Assembly: GCA_945910005.1 (NCBI GenBank)
Contig: OX246740.1
Span: 50,008,526-50,072,525, forward strand
Direction: 5' to 3'
DNA from: Isoperla grammatica
Taxonomy: Eukaryota; Arthropoda; Insecta; Plecoptera; Perlodidae
Length of the DNA: 64,000 nucleotides
A program made the translations under genes and the position numbers. The notes below the pieces were generated by a model. It was given only the letters and a program-made list of their open reading frames with translations. It had not been told where the DNA came from and did not search any database. Positions within the stretch are counted from its first letter, which is position 1. Every line of letters starts with the position of its first letter. Shown piece by piece: positions 1 to 12,872 of the stretch.

Positions 1-74
1 ATTGTGTTCTTAAGGTATTACAAAAGCATGTTAATTGTGCGCGATTCTTAATAAACGGAGAGTATTTATCCCCG

Positions 75-811
75 TTAAAGGGGTTCTCACCCGCTACACC
101 AAAAAAATATGTCGTACTAAGGCTGATTAGCTATGAAATTAGCGACTAAATGAAAAGAAATCGGGTTCACCATAACCCGGGGAAAAATATCAAAGTTAGT
201 GATTTTCGAGCTAGGTCCCATCGGCGAAAATCTCCCATAAGAAATAGCATTGGGGCGACCTGTATGCCTTGGGACCTTGGAGGATTCTGCTCCAAAAAAA
301 AATGATGTAATACTTTTCGCTGCGTCTTTCTTTTCTGCGTATTTCGTATATTTTGGTTTTGTAATCGGAGCTTCCGTTCAGGTACAAAATAAAGATGTGT
401 AATCGGGTGCTCCATTTCGTTTTGAGCGTTGCTGTGCGTTGCTGTGCACGTCGAGTCGGCGGGTGTCGACTGTCGAGTTGGTGTCAAGTAAGCCAAGCGA
501 GAGAGAGAGAGAGTGAGAGAGAGAGAGTAGTAGTATTGGGAGGGGAAATAGTCAACGCATGCACAATGAACGCGGTCTGCTATGCGGTGTCGAATGGAGT
601 ACACCAAGGCCGTCTAGATATATCGCTTCGAGTACACTCGCACCAAAAGCCGGCTGACACCAACAGTCGCCGCGGCAGTTAACCAGAAATTTCATTAATT
701 AATAACAATTCACAGGTTTCAACTTACGATGTTTAATGGTTCATTATCGATTGGTGTGGTGCAGTAGATCATATGGTAAAAAATAAATCTAGCGGGTGAG
801 AACCCCTTTAA
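75..811. mobile_element. TTAA-flanked TIR element, T2/Kolobok-like, non-autonomous
   Basis: The 17-bp sequence AGGGGTTCTCACCCGCT at 79-95 is matched by its exact reverse complement at 791-807, and both ends are flanked by TTAA (75-78 and 808-811). The identity extends three more bases on each side (CCG/CGG), giving a 24-bp perfect inverted repeat in all. The TTAA target site and a TTAAAGG-type end are the signature of the T2 family of the Kolobok superfamily. The 729-bp interior has no transposase-like frame; it includes a GA-rich tract near 500-530. The superfamily is inferred from ends only; piggyBac also uses TTAA. Confidence 0.7.
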
Positions 812-1136
812 CGGTGCCAATACTTACCTCCCTATTGTCTGCAAGTGTGTCAATTCCTCCCGCTTTATACCGCGCGTCCTACAATGGGAGCAAATGCGGG
901 ATAACGGTCGCGAGCTTCCCCTGGGATAAAAGACTGGGTTGTTCAATGTTCACGTCCGTCATTGTGTTATGTATCTAGTGACCCACATCCTGGATGCACT
1001 TATACTTAACACCACCTCGTGTGTGTGTACAGTGTACCCTTGCCCACAGGAGTAAATCAACTGTAGAGTATAACACTCAACTGCACTCACGCTATTACGT
1101 TGTATCTCGGTCTGATTTACTAATCAATAGGTAACA

Positions 1137-1330
1137 CGTACGTTGATGAGAAATAACTATCGGTAACCGTGTGGGATAAGAAGTGAGGACAGAAGAGTTA
1201 AGAGTGAATACATGTTCTCACCTATATACCCTTGATTTAATTATGTTGCATACAATGCACTGGCCGACATATATAAACTAAGAGTAAGCTGTATATTACA
1301 GAAACCTTCTTGATCAACAAATATCCGGGT
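1137..1330 (+). repeat. Dispersed repeat family A, copy 1
   Basis: This stretch begins CGTACGTTGATGAGAAATAA and aligns in the same orientation, with scattered differences, to 26194-26370. Shared blocks include GTTCTCA, TGATTTA, TATGT.GCATA and CATATATAAAC. No coding capacity is visible. It could be a fragment of an unrecognised SINE, MITE or LINE untranslated region. Confidence 0.6.
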
Positions 1331-1383
1331 TGTTGCTCGTTATGTGAATCTAGCAGTTACGAGATGAAATGTGTCTCCTGTTT

Positions 1384-1560
1384 GTTTAAATAAATAAATA
1401 AATTCACATTTAGAGTCTACCCACTCATTAACGAAACTGATTTTCAGTGGGGGACTTTAATTTAAAGCGACTTAACCAACATTGTAGACTCCGAACACCA
1501 TCGACGAGTGAGCAATTACCAATCAAAGATCGATATTTCAAATATGAAACATATGAATCA
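1384..1560 (+). repeat. Dispersed repeat family B, copy 1
   Basis: The stretch runs from an AAATAAATAAATAAAT tract through CACATTTAGAGTCTACCCACTC, CAGTGGGGGACTTTAATTTA and CACCATCGACGAGTGAGC to CAATCAAAGATCGATATTT. The same string of blocks occurs in reverse complement at 19160-19345. A short open frame lies inside it, but the second copy does not support coding. Its T/A-rich end suggests the tail of a retroposon. Confidence 0.7.
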
Positions 1561-1727
1561 GTGATCGGACAGTGCGAACACCTGCGGACAAATGCCAGAA
1601 TCAACAAGGTCGATTCAGAACAACTTTGAATTTATTGAGTGCTTCGTTGCTAGGACGGCTCTAAAGTCACCGTTTACTTATTCCTAATACAAGAAGGTTA
1701 TTGCAAAATAAGCTTTACATACATTTA

Positions 1728-1865
1728 GGCCATGCGCAGTTGGCCGCGGTCGATTAGGCGTTGGTCTTCTATAGTAACCAGCGGTCTCTGGGTTCCAGGT
1801 TCGAATCCTGGCTTGGGCATGGATGTCATGTGTCGTTTTCTCATCTTCATAATCACCCACACATC
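1728..1865 (+). mobile_element. tRNA-derived SINE (family 1), copy 1
   Basis: A tRNA-like head with GGTCGATTAGGCGTTGG and a B-box T-arm (CCAGG TTCGAAT CCTGG, perfect stem, about 1797-1813) is followed by a conserved tail: CTTGGGCATGGATGTCATGT, then CGTTTTCTCATCTTCAT and ATCACCCAC. The same head-tail arrangement recurs at 18850-19125, 33300-33420 and, more diverged, 61685-61800. That marks it as an interspersed Pol III retroposon, not a tRNA gene. Confidence 0.75.
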
Positions 1866-2055
1866 GTCTCGATTAGCATCGTTGCAAAAATATGATACGG
1901 TATACGTTAAACTCGTGGTTCAGATTTAGAATGCGTGATATTTTAAACCCACAGTGTAAACCGTGAAAATTATCTAAGATAGTTATGCTCCATTATGCAA
2001 AGTTCGAGAACAATCTTATAAAAGTGTAGTGATTGTACGGCTCGCCCGCGGCCCT

Positions 2056-2098
2056 GGCACGTGACCCTACGAGCACGCACACGCACACGCACACGCAT
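2056..2098. repeat. Simple repeat, ACGCAC-rich
   Basis: An imperfect run of (ACGCAC) units lies in a short GC-rich patch. No gene is associated with it. Confidence 0.6.
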
Positions 2099-2690
2099 GA
2101 CACGGCAACAGCTGCCTCGTCTGTACGCACGCAAAGTATCGCGTGTTGTCGGGACTACCGAGCCGTTTACCTTTTGTTGGCATTAATCAGAGTATATTAT
2201 TATGATTAACAACAGGTAGCCTTGTCTGGTCATCCGCTTAGCTTTGTGTACACCGCTCTTGTGCGGCCTGTGAAGGTAGCGTGTCAGTTCTTTTGTAGAC
2301 GAAGAACCATATGGGTGTTTATTGTCTTTTATTATCTACCTGTTCAACTGTTAGTTTTTGTGCCTTATGTTTTAATATGCCTTATTGTTAGATTTCCTTT
2401 AATCATGTCACTTATAAAAAGAGACGGTATGTATTCTGATGGGAACAATATCAACTAATGTACAGACAGGTGATGTTAATTTGTTTGTTAAATATTTGAG
2501 TTGTTGAGTCTTTGTTGAACCTAAAATGGTGCAGACATTGGTGCACAATTTTAGTGGTTTATTCCTATTAGTATCATCTGGCTAGAGTTAAGGAATTGAA
2601 CCTTGAATTGGGTGTAGGTTTATATCCACCAAAACAACGAGTCAGAAAAAATATATCCACGGTCGTTAGTTTCTACAAAATATACAATTA

Positions 2691-2836
2691 GGGCCGGTAT
2701 TTCAATGTCCAGTTAAAGTGTCAAGTAAATTTAACTGTCAGGTAAGCCAAGTATGGTGTATTTCTATTGGCCGTTGTCATGGTGAAAACAATTTAACTGA
2801 GAAGTAGATTTTAACTGGACATTGAAATACCGGCCC
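2691..2836. mobile_element. Harbinger-like MITE with TTA target duplication
   Basis: A 146-bp element starts GGGCCGGTATTTCAATGTCC and ends with the reverse complement of the same sequence. The perfect terminal inverted repeats are about 27 bp. It is flanked by TTA at 2688-2690 and 2837-2839. GGGCC ends with a three-base TWA duplication are typical of PIF/Harbinger non-autonomous elements. The interior shows a second, weaker palindrome and no coding frame. Confidence 0.8.
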
Positions 2837-2839
2837 TTA

Positions 2840-4060
2840 GTCAAGGAAAGTGAATTCGGTGTTATAAACCATTAAAGTTATGATGTTTATTGTTGTGTAA
2901 CGAAGATTATTTAGTATCGTCTTTTTTTTAGTTACCTCGTACGATATGTAGAGCTACCCTGGACCTATTTGTTCCTGATAGGGAACCTCTATAAGTATAT
3001 TTTTAATTAGTCGATTGGATTTGTGGAAAACAATACTTCGTTATATCATCTTTCTATAAACTCTAGTTTATTTTTTCAAAGGCGAATTTCCTAAGGCGAT
3101 TATCGTAAATTTTGTAAGATGAACGCTGAGTTCCATTCACAGGTAACGCGAGCCTGTAATTATGTACCAATATTTAAAAAAAGTAAAATATTTTTAGACA
3201 GCTTTTTGCGCTTCAAAGACGGAATTTTGTTTTCACGGCATATCAAATATCTATAAAGCTAAACTGTATTTAGCTCCCGGCAAGCTATAGATGATTCTGA
3301 ACATGAAAGCCGCATTATAGCCATACATACATCCCAACGAGTAATAATGATTAAAACAAAAAAAAAACTCTCGTGTTCTTTTCACGTCCTCGTTTTTTTT
3401 CCTTTATCAGTTTTTTTTTTCAACAACCGAGCAAAATGTTAAAAACGCGGGGATTAAAAATATATACATCAGACTGCTTTGCCCATAGGTATCGTTCCGG
3501 CTTTTAGGTTGTAGATTATACTGTAGTGTGGTATGCATGGTTAGATTATGATCTAGTAATATGGGCGTCCATTGATGGTGAATACTCTCTATGTGGCGCT
3601 GTGACACATTATAAGGTTGTTTGTAACATGATGATGCTGACATACGATACCGAGTCACGTGATGTTACGTAGTAATGTCACAGATAACAAGGTAATGCCA
3701 TAATGTGATGCCAACATCAGAAATATGATGATGCAATTCAAGTGTCTTGCGGTATATACAGCGAGGAATGTTATCATGTTGGTAAACAATGTCGATGATA
3801 CGCATTCGTTATATGACTACACCTGAAGGGGTAGAGTCGTAAGGAGTGTCTTGTTACATAAAATAACATTTTTATGTATTGTCTACACTTGCCACAGTTA
3901 CAAGAGCTGATTATCAAAGAGAACATTATTCCGTTTATTATGTACTTCGTTACTATATGAGGATAGTTTACGCGTACACCAGTGTAGATGAGTCAATTTC
4001 CTGACGTGTACATCATTATAGATAGATATAGTCAATTTCCAAAGTTTAAACAAAATCACA
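2840..4060. other. Intron sequence, no recognisable feature
   Basis: AT-rich sequence with homopolymer A and T runs near 3355-3420 and a GATG/ATGATG-rich patch at 3590-3740. I see no gene, RNA gene or element ends here. Confidence 0.5.
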
Positions 4061-4061
4061 A

Positions 4062-4135
4062 CCCGAACTGGGAATCGAACTCTAGACCTTCTGCATTGGA
4101 AGCAGGAATAAACCCACTAGACTAGCGAGCTAAAC
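4062..4135 (-). mobile_element. tRNA-like sequence (SINE head or tRNA pseudogene)
   Basis: On the minus strand this reads as an A-box-like TAGTCTAGTGG, an anticodon-arm-like CTGCTTCCAATGCAG and a B-box GAGTTCGATTCCC, spaced as in a glycine- or tryptophan-type tRNA. The T-stem and acceptor stem do not pair well, so an intact tRNA gene is unlikely. A decayed tRNA-derived retroposon is the better reading. Confidence 0.5.
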
Positions 4136-7100
4136 AATAAAACTATTTCTTCTTGTACTGGCATGTGATACTACTACGTTCAAAGCATGGCAAACATTAT
4201 ACATATTGGATCGTGATTGTTTGAATTTATTATTAAGGGTTGTATTTCAAAGCGAAAATAATAAACGTAGAGTCCTTGACAAGTGTTCGTTTAGTTAGCA
4301 TACATGGATCGTACTCGTTGTGCAATTCGATGCACCCATCCATGCAAACGAACGCTTCGCTTGGACTGCGCGCTCGCTCATGTTTGATTGTTCGTAATTG
4401 AATATCACTATTCTACTCTAGGATGGAATATTGTGTTTCGTCATTGATCTAGTTAGTGGACGGATGAGATTCAGCCGGACAGTCGGGAAGTATTTCGAGG
4501 GTGCAAAATGTACATGAAGACGTGCGGCCATTTCACACAAGACATAAGGTGCTCAACTCATGAAAAAGGGGTAAAAAAAAAAACGCGTCGCGAATCTTGC
4601 ATCGCGTCATTGAACGCGATTATTCATATTAGAAGACTTAAATCATGATCAATCAATTAATATAAACTAGTGAAAAGAGTTTTTCATAAAGTAATAACTT
4701 CATTACAAACACAAGATTAAAAAATAGAAATTTGTCATTAACAAAAAGTGTAACACCAGACTTTTTCATCAAATTTTGTCATTTAGACGGTCCAACTTCT
4801 TGAATCGACTTTCTTGGACGGTGTAAAACAGCGTTTACTTCTTCTAGTAACAATCCGATGGCCGCTACGCGCGCAAGTTGTCTTATGCAGCTATATTATA
4901 GATGGTACAATATTCTCCGAGAGACAGCGAGTGTATTGTCTGCGACGTGTTGAATGTAGTTCCCCGCTCGCCGAACCAAAGTTATTTAACTACCATCTCG
5001 ACGAGCTCTTGTTTCCGTCTTTAGAGTTTCCGCACAGTTTCCGCCATCTTGATTGAAATTGCGCATATAAATGTAAATTCCCCCTACTGAATGAATGGTG
5101 ATCGAGGTTTCGATCCAGACTACCGTATTATATAAGTTATATCTCGTCTTGTCCAACTTTTAAAACTTTCCGTACTCGTTAGTTGGTGAGGCTTTGTTCG
5201 GAAGTCATTTGTGCGGCTCGCTGCGCGTTAAGACTGTTCGTCGCGGATAACGGCGGGTTTATATACTTCGAGATATCGAATTATGCATAACTCGATGAGA
5301 CAATACTTACCGATACGGCTGTGCTGTTATTGTATTGAAGATGAATTGTGCTTTCAATAACCGTATGCTAAGTTATGGTGGTAAGGAGCTCAGTGTTACT
5401 ACAACTGTCTCTCATTTGCAAGGATTAGCGCTCGATTCCTGGTATTCTTTTCATGTCTATCTTGACAACTTGATTTTCGAAGATTTTTCTCGTTCACAGT
5501 GAAGTGATTGGGTTTGGGGGGTTCATTGAAAAGCACGATAGTTGGTTTTCGTCGTTAAGAACACACGACAGATAAAAATTTACAAAAATATTACTTATCT
5601 ATCCGTATTGCATTGAAAAAATAAATTAGCTGTCTTCAATTCAATCAATAATGTCTTTGCTTGCGTAGTTTTACTATATCAATCAAATTATCCTTTTTTA
5701 AACGTTTTTGAATCTGCTGTGTGTTAAAGTTTTAAGTTATGAGCGAAAACACGTAAACCTGCTATTGGTTTGGCTCCAGCTGTCCCAATATACTTGAATC
5801 TAACTTAGTCGCTATAAGAAGACTTGCACCCTATATTCGTGACATTAAAAATCACGTGCACACGTTTTGAGTAGATATATATTGCGGTTTATAGGAACAC
5901 ACCGGCTGGCCGCATACGGTGCGGTTTGTGGTCAGCGGACGTTTATAGCAACAAGCACTGGGCGTACGTGGCCATTCATTGTCGCAATAATTACACTCCA
6001 TCATTATAAACGCTCCATACAAACGTCTAAACACTTTGATGCCCAACTGTTAAACATTTGGCAACCCTGTCCGGTAGTGCAGCCCCCGGCGATGACAGCT
6101 GGCTGGTTGCGGATGACAGCTGGCTGAGGAAACCTAATGGATGTTGCTGCGTCAAACTTTGTTGTCAGAAGTCTTGTAATTTGTCAGCAAGCAACGTGTT
6201 TTCGGACGTTTAGCCGATAGTTTGTGGGGCGATGTGTAGAGGCGCTGGCTGCGGTCGTGTGCGGCCTAGTTGTCGTTGGTGAATTGTGATGGTGCTCATT
6301 TCACTTCGTACATAAATGATATGTCTCGCCCTGCGACCAAGGAACATGTACTTGCATAGAGGGCTTTAGGTTTTAATTGTAATGGTAGATGCGCATCCTT
6401 TCCTCAACATACAAGGCATTAATCCATTCAAATCAATTCATCAAGCCAAGAAAACTATCATTAATCAGTTCGATGTTCCGTTTAACATGTATCTAACGTA
6501 ACTGATCACGGTCTATAATAATAAAGTAATGTTTCAAGAAACGCTACACACAACATTGAAAAAGTGAAAATTATAGGCCTACGCAATTTCGTTTCGTAAG
6601 AATTAAAGATTGTTAGGAAAATATTCGCGAATTTGTAGTTATTATAGTTGTTGAACTTGATTTAATTTTGTTCTAATGAAACCAAATGGTGCCTAATTTC
6701 CTCTTCTTCAATGTTGAGTCAAGTTGCTGTGATAGATGACTATAAAACGCTAATGTCGATCGGTGCGGTTCGATCGCGTATCCCTCCTTCTTACGAAAAG
6801 ACAACCGAAGTTCTGATATTACATAAGCTAACAGCTAAATTCTGGACGCCAGTAATTATTTAGTTATTAGCCAGTTAGGTCTTGGTGTTTGTATACTAGG
6901 TCAAGTTCAACGTGAACATTAAGTTGAAGCCGTGTCCTGAGTAAAGTTTGTTAGCCGAGGGGTTGATTCTGGTATGGTAACCGTGAAAGTTGTGTATATT
7001 ACACCCGTCTATCTATGTCTACGATGTCGGCCCACCCCATGGGTACCTGGGAGTGTCCGAAAGTTGAGGTTATATCTTGACCTCTAGACATGACGACGAC

Positions 7101-7570
7101 CTCAGCCTTGATGACATTTTCTTTATCATGTACTTTTAGAAGTCGATAAAGAAGTTTCCCCTTTGGAGGCAGAACTTGGTGCTTTTAGCTATAGCATACA
7201 TTGAAATGTCGTCTCAACGCATCGGCACGGATTTGTATTTTTTGAATTTATACTTTTCGACTGTTAGTGCGCTACTTCTGCTTTTTCCCTTCAATGATTT
7301 ACATTAACACATTCTACATACGAAGTTAGGTATATATATAAATAAATTGAACAATTAATAGTTGGAGTGAATACAAACTACTTGCCGGTGTAGCTTCCTA
7401 TTCAATATGCTCGAGTCCCACATTTACAAACGAAGCAGTATAACGTCCGGTTTGCGTTCCGTCGTGTAATATTCCGAATCTGTTCCGTATTATGTTCAGA
7501 GGGTGTCGTACGTACGTTTAGAGCACAATGTAATTGTTGCCACACACTTCGATGAAATGCTTTGTGCGTC
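4136..7570. other. Intron sequence with one weak tRNA-like patch
   Basis: No exon or complete element is recognised. About 5380-5445 carries a weak tRNA-like stretch (GAGCTCAGTG followed by a B-box-like GCGCTCGATTCCTG). At 6099-6125 there is a short tandem duplication of ATGACAGCTGGCTG. Short frames here have no recognisable domains. Confidence 0.4.
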
Positions 7571-7573
7571 CCT

Positions 7574-7591
7574 CCCCCCCCCCCCCCCCCC
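7574..7591. repeat. Poly-C tract (18 C)
   Basis: An uninterrupted C run, preceded by CCT. The flanking sequence is unremarkable. It is one of three long poly-C tracts in the upstream intron (others at 13464 and 15575). Confidence 0.9.
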
Positions 7592-8091
7592 TTCGGGTAT
7601 AGTTGCTGCAATAGCGGCGACGGCGTCGTCATTCCTTGCATACCTTATAACTTTGCTAACAATGGCGTCGTTGCCTATATATATGTGCACGTTATTATAT
7701 AGCAGACGTTGCGTTGCCATAACTTATACATAAATATTTGCGTTAATTCCTCATCTCCCTCCCCTTCCCTCCCCCTCCGTGAACACCATTCGTCGCAACC
7801 TGTTACCGAAATAATCATCTGAGCCACCAGTGTGCACGGGAACCTTTAGGTGTGTGAGTGGAGTCGGCTGATTCAATATTAACTACCCGACCCGACCCGA
7901 ATGTCGGAGTCTAGTCCCGGAGATGTGAGTGAGTATTAGGGGACTTCATTTGCGGCTGCATCAATCACATTTCCTCGAGTTTAGATTAGTCGAGGAAAAG
8001 TGGTGGATTTAAATCGGGTTCGTATCTGTGTGTACAGAACAACAAATTCGCTCACCACACTTTCGGCAAGTTTCGAGAGAGAGGAGAGAGC

Positions 8092-8183
<92 letters not shown>
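8092..8183. repeat. Compound (GT)n(GA)n microsatellite
   Basis: A short GT run is followed by about 75 bp of GA repeats with two AAAG interruptions. Both strands give spurious low-complexity open frames. Confidence 0.95.
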
Positions 8184-8189
8184 TGAGTT

Positions 8190-9334
8190 TTATCGCTATT
8201 TCCCAGTTTATGAAACAACCCTAAGCCCTTCGTTTAGAAGATTTAAGCTCGTTTTTGACAGAGTATTTACCAAACTAATTAAAAACACTAATTAGATGAT
8301 CAATACTTGATGAGTTTTCGTTTGCTCTGCGGTTTATGTGCGTGTGCAATATTTACCTTCGTGGTTTGCGCATCGAGAATGAATTTATAAAACCTCTTAA
8401 TGTCTCGTTTTGTACATTTTTTTAAAACGTCAATCTAATTATTAGCATCAATACTTTAAGTTTGCGCTTAAATAATTAGTGAGGGGATTTGGTTGGCAAG
8501 AAGTGGATTCTGCGAAACAATTTGCCTTTTTTTCGAGCTGTCGAAGCGTTATCGGTTTTCTGTCATAAAAGTAACATAAACGCTACAGGTATTTAAAAAT
8601 GCAACGTTTGGCTGTGATAAAATTTGTTCATCGCTGGAGGCTTGAAAAGAGTGGGGTTTTTAAAGGTTTTCGCTAATACAATGTCGAAAAAGGAAAAACG
8701 AACGAAAAATGCCAATGAAAATCAACATTCTAAAGAAAAAAAAAACTACGTTCGGTGGATGTTATTGAGTACCGCGCGTCAAATAGAACGGAGAGCTAGG
8801 AAGTTGCAACAAAAGCATGAACAGATATTGATACCTACGTCCTACACGAGTAAAGAAGTTAGAAATATTTACAAACTGTCTTTTTTACATTTTAAAATGT
8901 CCTTGAAGCATATTAACCGTTCTTGTTTTTCTTTTTGATTTGTAATAACTAAAAGAGTACAGGCACAATACAGGTTTAAGCCATTATAACTTGTCAACAT
9001 TTAAAACTGTAAACATGCTTATACTGACGAGCACACAGTGTATCTTAATACAAACCCAGTATTTGTTCTACCACAGTATTCTCAATTATTTTCTCCCTTA
9101 AAGACCTACCATGGCTTTATACATTTCTCATTGTCTACTCGTTTGGGCACCATTGTTCGAGCCAATACCCGTGTAGTGATAACAGTGCCAACGATGAGCT
9201 ATACAAGCGCGCTACCTGGCTGGAGCTTCGTGATTAAGATCTCATACCGCATGAAAGCCGGCTCGCAGTAGGATTTACCTCATTAATCTCTAGTATCATA
9301 ACTCATTAGGCGCATCTATCATTTAATAGCCCCG
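8190..9334. other. Intron sequence, no supported feature
   Basis: AT-rich sequence. An open frame of about 104 codons at 8624-8938 is lysine-rich with no recognisable domain or splice context. I treat it as chance. Confidence 0.4.
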
Positions 9335-9364
9335 TCCGTCCGTCTGTCTGTCTGTCTGTCTATC
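9335..9364. repeat. (GTCT)n microsatellite
   Basis: GTCC/GTCT tetranucleotide repeats precede the tandem duplication at 9522. Confidence 0.85.
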
Positions 9365-9521
9365 TCTTTGTTCGCCTGGTCGATATCTCCCTCCTTGTCT
9401 GGCTCGTGGGGGGTGGTTAGTCTTGTCTCGCTCTTACACTCCCGCCGATAATTAGTGGGGTATTATCGCACTATACCCTCGCCACGTCTTGTACTGTAAC
9501 GTACACCCCCGACAATTAGCT

Positions 9522-9855
9522 GGGTATTATCCTAGGTTTCCTACCCGTTTCTCATGTTCCATAAGGGTATCATTCTCACTCAATTCCATCCCCATCCAAT
9601 ATCTCTTAACATTTAACTTTTTCACCAATATTAATGAGTTATTTTGGATATTCTAATTGTTACTAAATGAAAACGTTAAATTTAATTGTATAGGTATTAT
9701 CCTAGGTTTCGTACCCGTTTCTCATGTCCCATAAAGGTCTCATTCTCACTCAATCCCATCCAATATCTCTTAACATTTAACTTCTCCACCAATATTAATC
9801 AGTTATTTTGGATATTCTAATTGTTACTAAATGAAAACGTTAAATGTAATTGTTT
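9522..9855. repeat. Tandem duplication, 170-bp unit, two copies
   Basis: Unit 1 (about 9522-9691) and unit 2 (about 9692-9855) share GGTATTATCCTAGGTTTC, CTCATTCTCACTCAAT, CATCCAATATCTCTTAACAT and GTTACTAAATGAAAACGTTA in order, with a few substitutions and one small deletion. This is a moderately old local duplication with no coding content. Confidence 0.9.
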
Positions 9856-12800
9856 AGCCAAGTTTATAAACGTGTAACCATTTATTATTGGTTTTAAATT
9901 CTGTCAGTAACAAAGATAACAGAAATATACATGTAGCACAGTGTGTTGCGCATGGTTTAATAAGGAAGTACTAAATTTGATGCGTCTAGGTTTGAGATTT
10001 TCAAATTCTTTTGTGTTTTGTTTCAATGAAACTGTAAATATTTACATGCGCATTGTAAACCACTCAGGCTACTAGAATGTAGTTTCGTCATTGAACGCAG
10101 TCAAAACTGAACAATACCCTTCACGGTTTTACAAGTAGGTGCTCTGATCAACTCAAGTGCAGCATTATCTAATTTGATTTTCAAGTTTTCCCAGCTAAGT
10201 GGTATTCGTGTATCTATGGTGTCATATTTTACAGGTGAGCGGCTCCGTTATTTGTCACTGTCATTCACAGGCGGCGGGCCGCGATGTTTGCCACGAGTTG
10301 TATAATGTGGCCGTGTAAAGTGTCGCAAAACCGCGACGACTCGAGTGTTGGTAGTGATGAAGATACATCGTTGTGCCACGCGACGGGTTTGAAACATACC
10401 CCATGCGTTGTTGCAACGTGGTGTGTGAATATATAGTCAACAGAGTTAGCTATTATATGGGTGTTTACCGTATGGAAACCGACGTTAAGGTGGTTCCATT
10501 CGACGTTTGGGTTGTCTGAAATATTGACAAGCTGAACCCTAATCAAACTGATACTGAAATCTAGTGATCGAAAGTATTTCAAACTTCGAGCGGGCTCACG
10601 GTAAATATTGCGGCTCAAAACGGACGTTGGAAACTGATTTTACTCACAGTTATATATTACTTAGTGTTGTTCTATGCCGTGATATTCTTTATACATCATT
10701 CATTATCCTTTATTTTTATTCATTTTTTGGTTTGCCGATTTTCTTTTTTTAGGTGTGTACCGGAAAACGAAAAACTTAGATAATGGTTTTTAAAGTGTAT
10801 ATAACGATTAAATAAAGACCGCCTTGTGCTGCCACGCATACTTGCCCGTCCATTGGAACCCGACTTTCCAGAGGAGTCGAAATATCCGAGCATCGAATAT
10901 AAATGAGACCCGACGCTCAATATCAATCAGTCTGTCTGTATAAAGTGAGGCCCGCGCGGTGACCGTGACGCGCAAAGAGGGTCATCACATTTATCACCTT
11001 CTTCTCTCAATCCATCATTTCTCGTATAAACCTCGTGCACGTGGTTCGTGTGACCAAACGGCCGTAGCTGCCCGGCTGATACCTTCACTATACTTCCTCT
11101 ATCGTTCAGCAAGGTAGATTTTGTTGACGTGTATTATTTTTTGATTAAACACGGACTACCGAAATTAAATGTATTATATTTCGGTAAAATCGGATACTTC
11201 GGGATAGTGTGATTTGATCCAAACCCTTTCTTTACATTACTCGTCATTTTTTGTAAAGATTTTCCGTAGACCGTATGATAATCTCTAGCCTTGCATAATC
11301 TCAAACATCAAAAATTTAAATGTAGTTTTTTAAAATAAGAAACGAAAATGTTTACGCTTTATAAGCAATCTGTATTGAACACTAGGTAAACGTATAGTGT
11401 AGGGCCTCAGTCGCCTGAAGCTGGTAATAATAATCTAGGATATGCAATGTAACGGGCATGTAGAAATGGACTGGCAGAAAAGAGGAAATAATGAATGGAG
11501 AGTTGTTCAAAACAATGAAAAAAAGAGTGAAAAACCCTTCATAAAACGCTATGTTGTTTTGAAGTTGTTCATCGAAGATAGAAATTCGAAATTGATCGAA
11601 AAAATCTCGATGAAATTTCGAAGTTGTTCATCGAAAAAAGAAATACACCATAATTACAAAAACAACCCCATCCCGCCAATATAACACTAAATTAAGCCAT
11701 GACGTATTGTACAATGTTCGCGCTGTCCGACTAGACGCTGTATGCAGTGCACGTATGGGCGTACCTGAGCCCGGCCGGCGTGTTAGAGCTGTGATATATT
11801 GCCTTGTCTCGTTGCCGGCTTTATACTGCATCCGCCGCCCAAAAACTAGCCGGATTAATCTTGTATTACCACATGCTCTGTACAACAGTCTTGTCAGCTG
11901 GGCTGAGCTTACAGAATTAACGTTATTCTCCCGCTGAACTATTTCGAACATTTTCTAATGTACATAATATGTTATATTCATCAACATTCTAAGTAGCGGT
12001 ATTAGCTGCACGTCTGATAAAATAGTGTTATTCATTTTAAATTATTTAGTGGAAACTAGAAATTATAAAGAGCAGAACCCAGATCTACCATTTCTACAAC
12101 TAAGTTAATAGTTTTTGTGTATGATAACATTGAAGTAAAAAGGTAAGGCAAGTGAATCAGTGATACAACTGAAACGCAAATACATTCAATCAGTGAATAC
12201 AATTGTGTCACCCAAACACGAGAGTATTTCTACATTTGATTCCTTTCTTTTCTTTTCTCGTTTAATTTTAATCATGTTTGTGTGTTCAGTAGCGTTTGTT
12301 TACTCCTAAACTTTTGTCCGGTACGTGCACCCATGCACCATGGCGTCAACTGTGTGGTATTGCATGGATTAGTTAAAACTATGGCAGTTGTTGTTTGTAA
12401 ATCGACAAATTACAATTCTCTGATATAAAAAGTTCTCGTGGGGAGTGTATAACTACATTCCGTTGGTGTAACCCTCCCCAATCAGCAGCGCATAACAGTG
12501 AAACATTAAAGCTATCACCAGTCGTTGTAATAGCTCTCAAATGAGCGATTTCCGTGTAGACCGACCGCAAGCATTACCCCCCTCCATTATCGGTGTGGAT
12601 ATCTCTGTACTTCCATCTATTATAGCTACCTACCCCACCCGTCGGTTTAATAACCAGACAAATCAATGGTCGTACAGTAAATCACAAGCCGGTGACCGCT
12701 GACCGGGGCTAGAGCTGCGTGGTGGTGTTTACGAACGAGATGGGTTGGTGACATCTAACGTGCGTTATAAGCGTGCGACTGATTGAAGGGTGCGAAAACG

Positions 12801-12870
12801 TGTTTACCACTGATTTACATTATTGTGTATTTTAACAATTACGATACACTTACTTAACGTGCCACCTGGA
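9856..12870. other. Intron sequence, one small direct repeat
   Basis: No exon is recognised. GAAGTTGTTCATCGAA occurs at 11561-11576 and again at 11620-11635, a 59-bp-period local duplication. Frames of 60-117 codons here overlap one another on opposite strands and resemble no family I know. Confidence 0.4.
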
Positions 12871-12872
12871 GC

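Noticed and set aside
4062..4135. Functional tRNA gene on the minus strand
   Set aside because: A- and B-box-like motifs are present, but T-stem and acceptor-stem pairing is poor.
8624..8938. 104-codon lysine-rich frame
   Set aside because: No recognisable domain, no acceptor or donor context, AT-rich codons unlike the APP exon.
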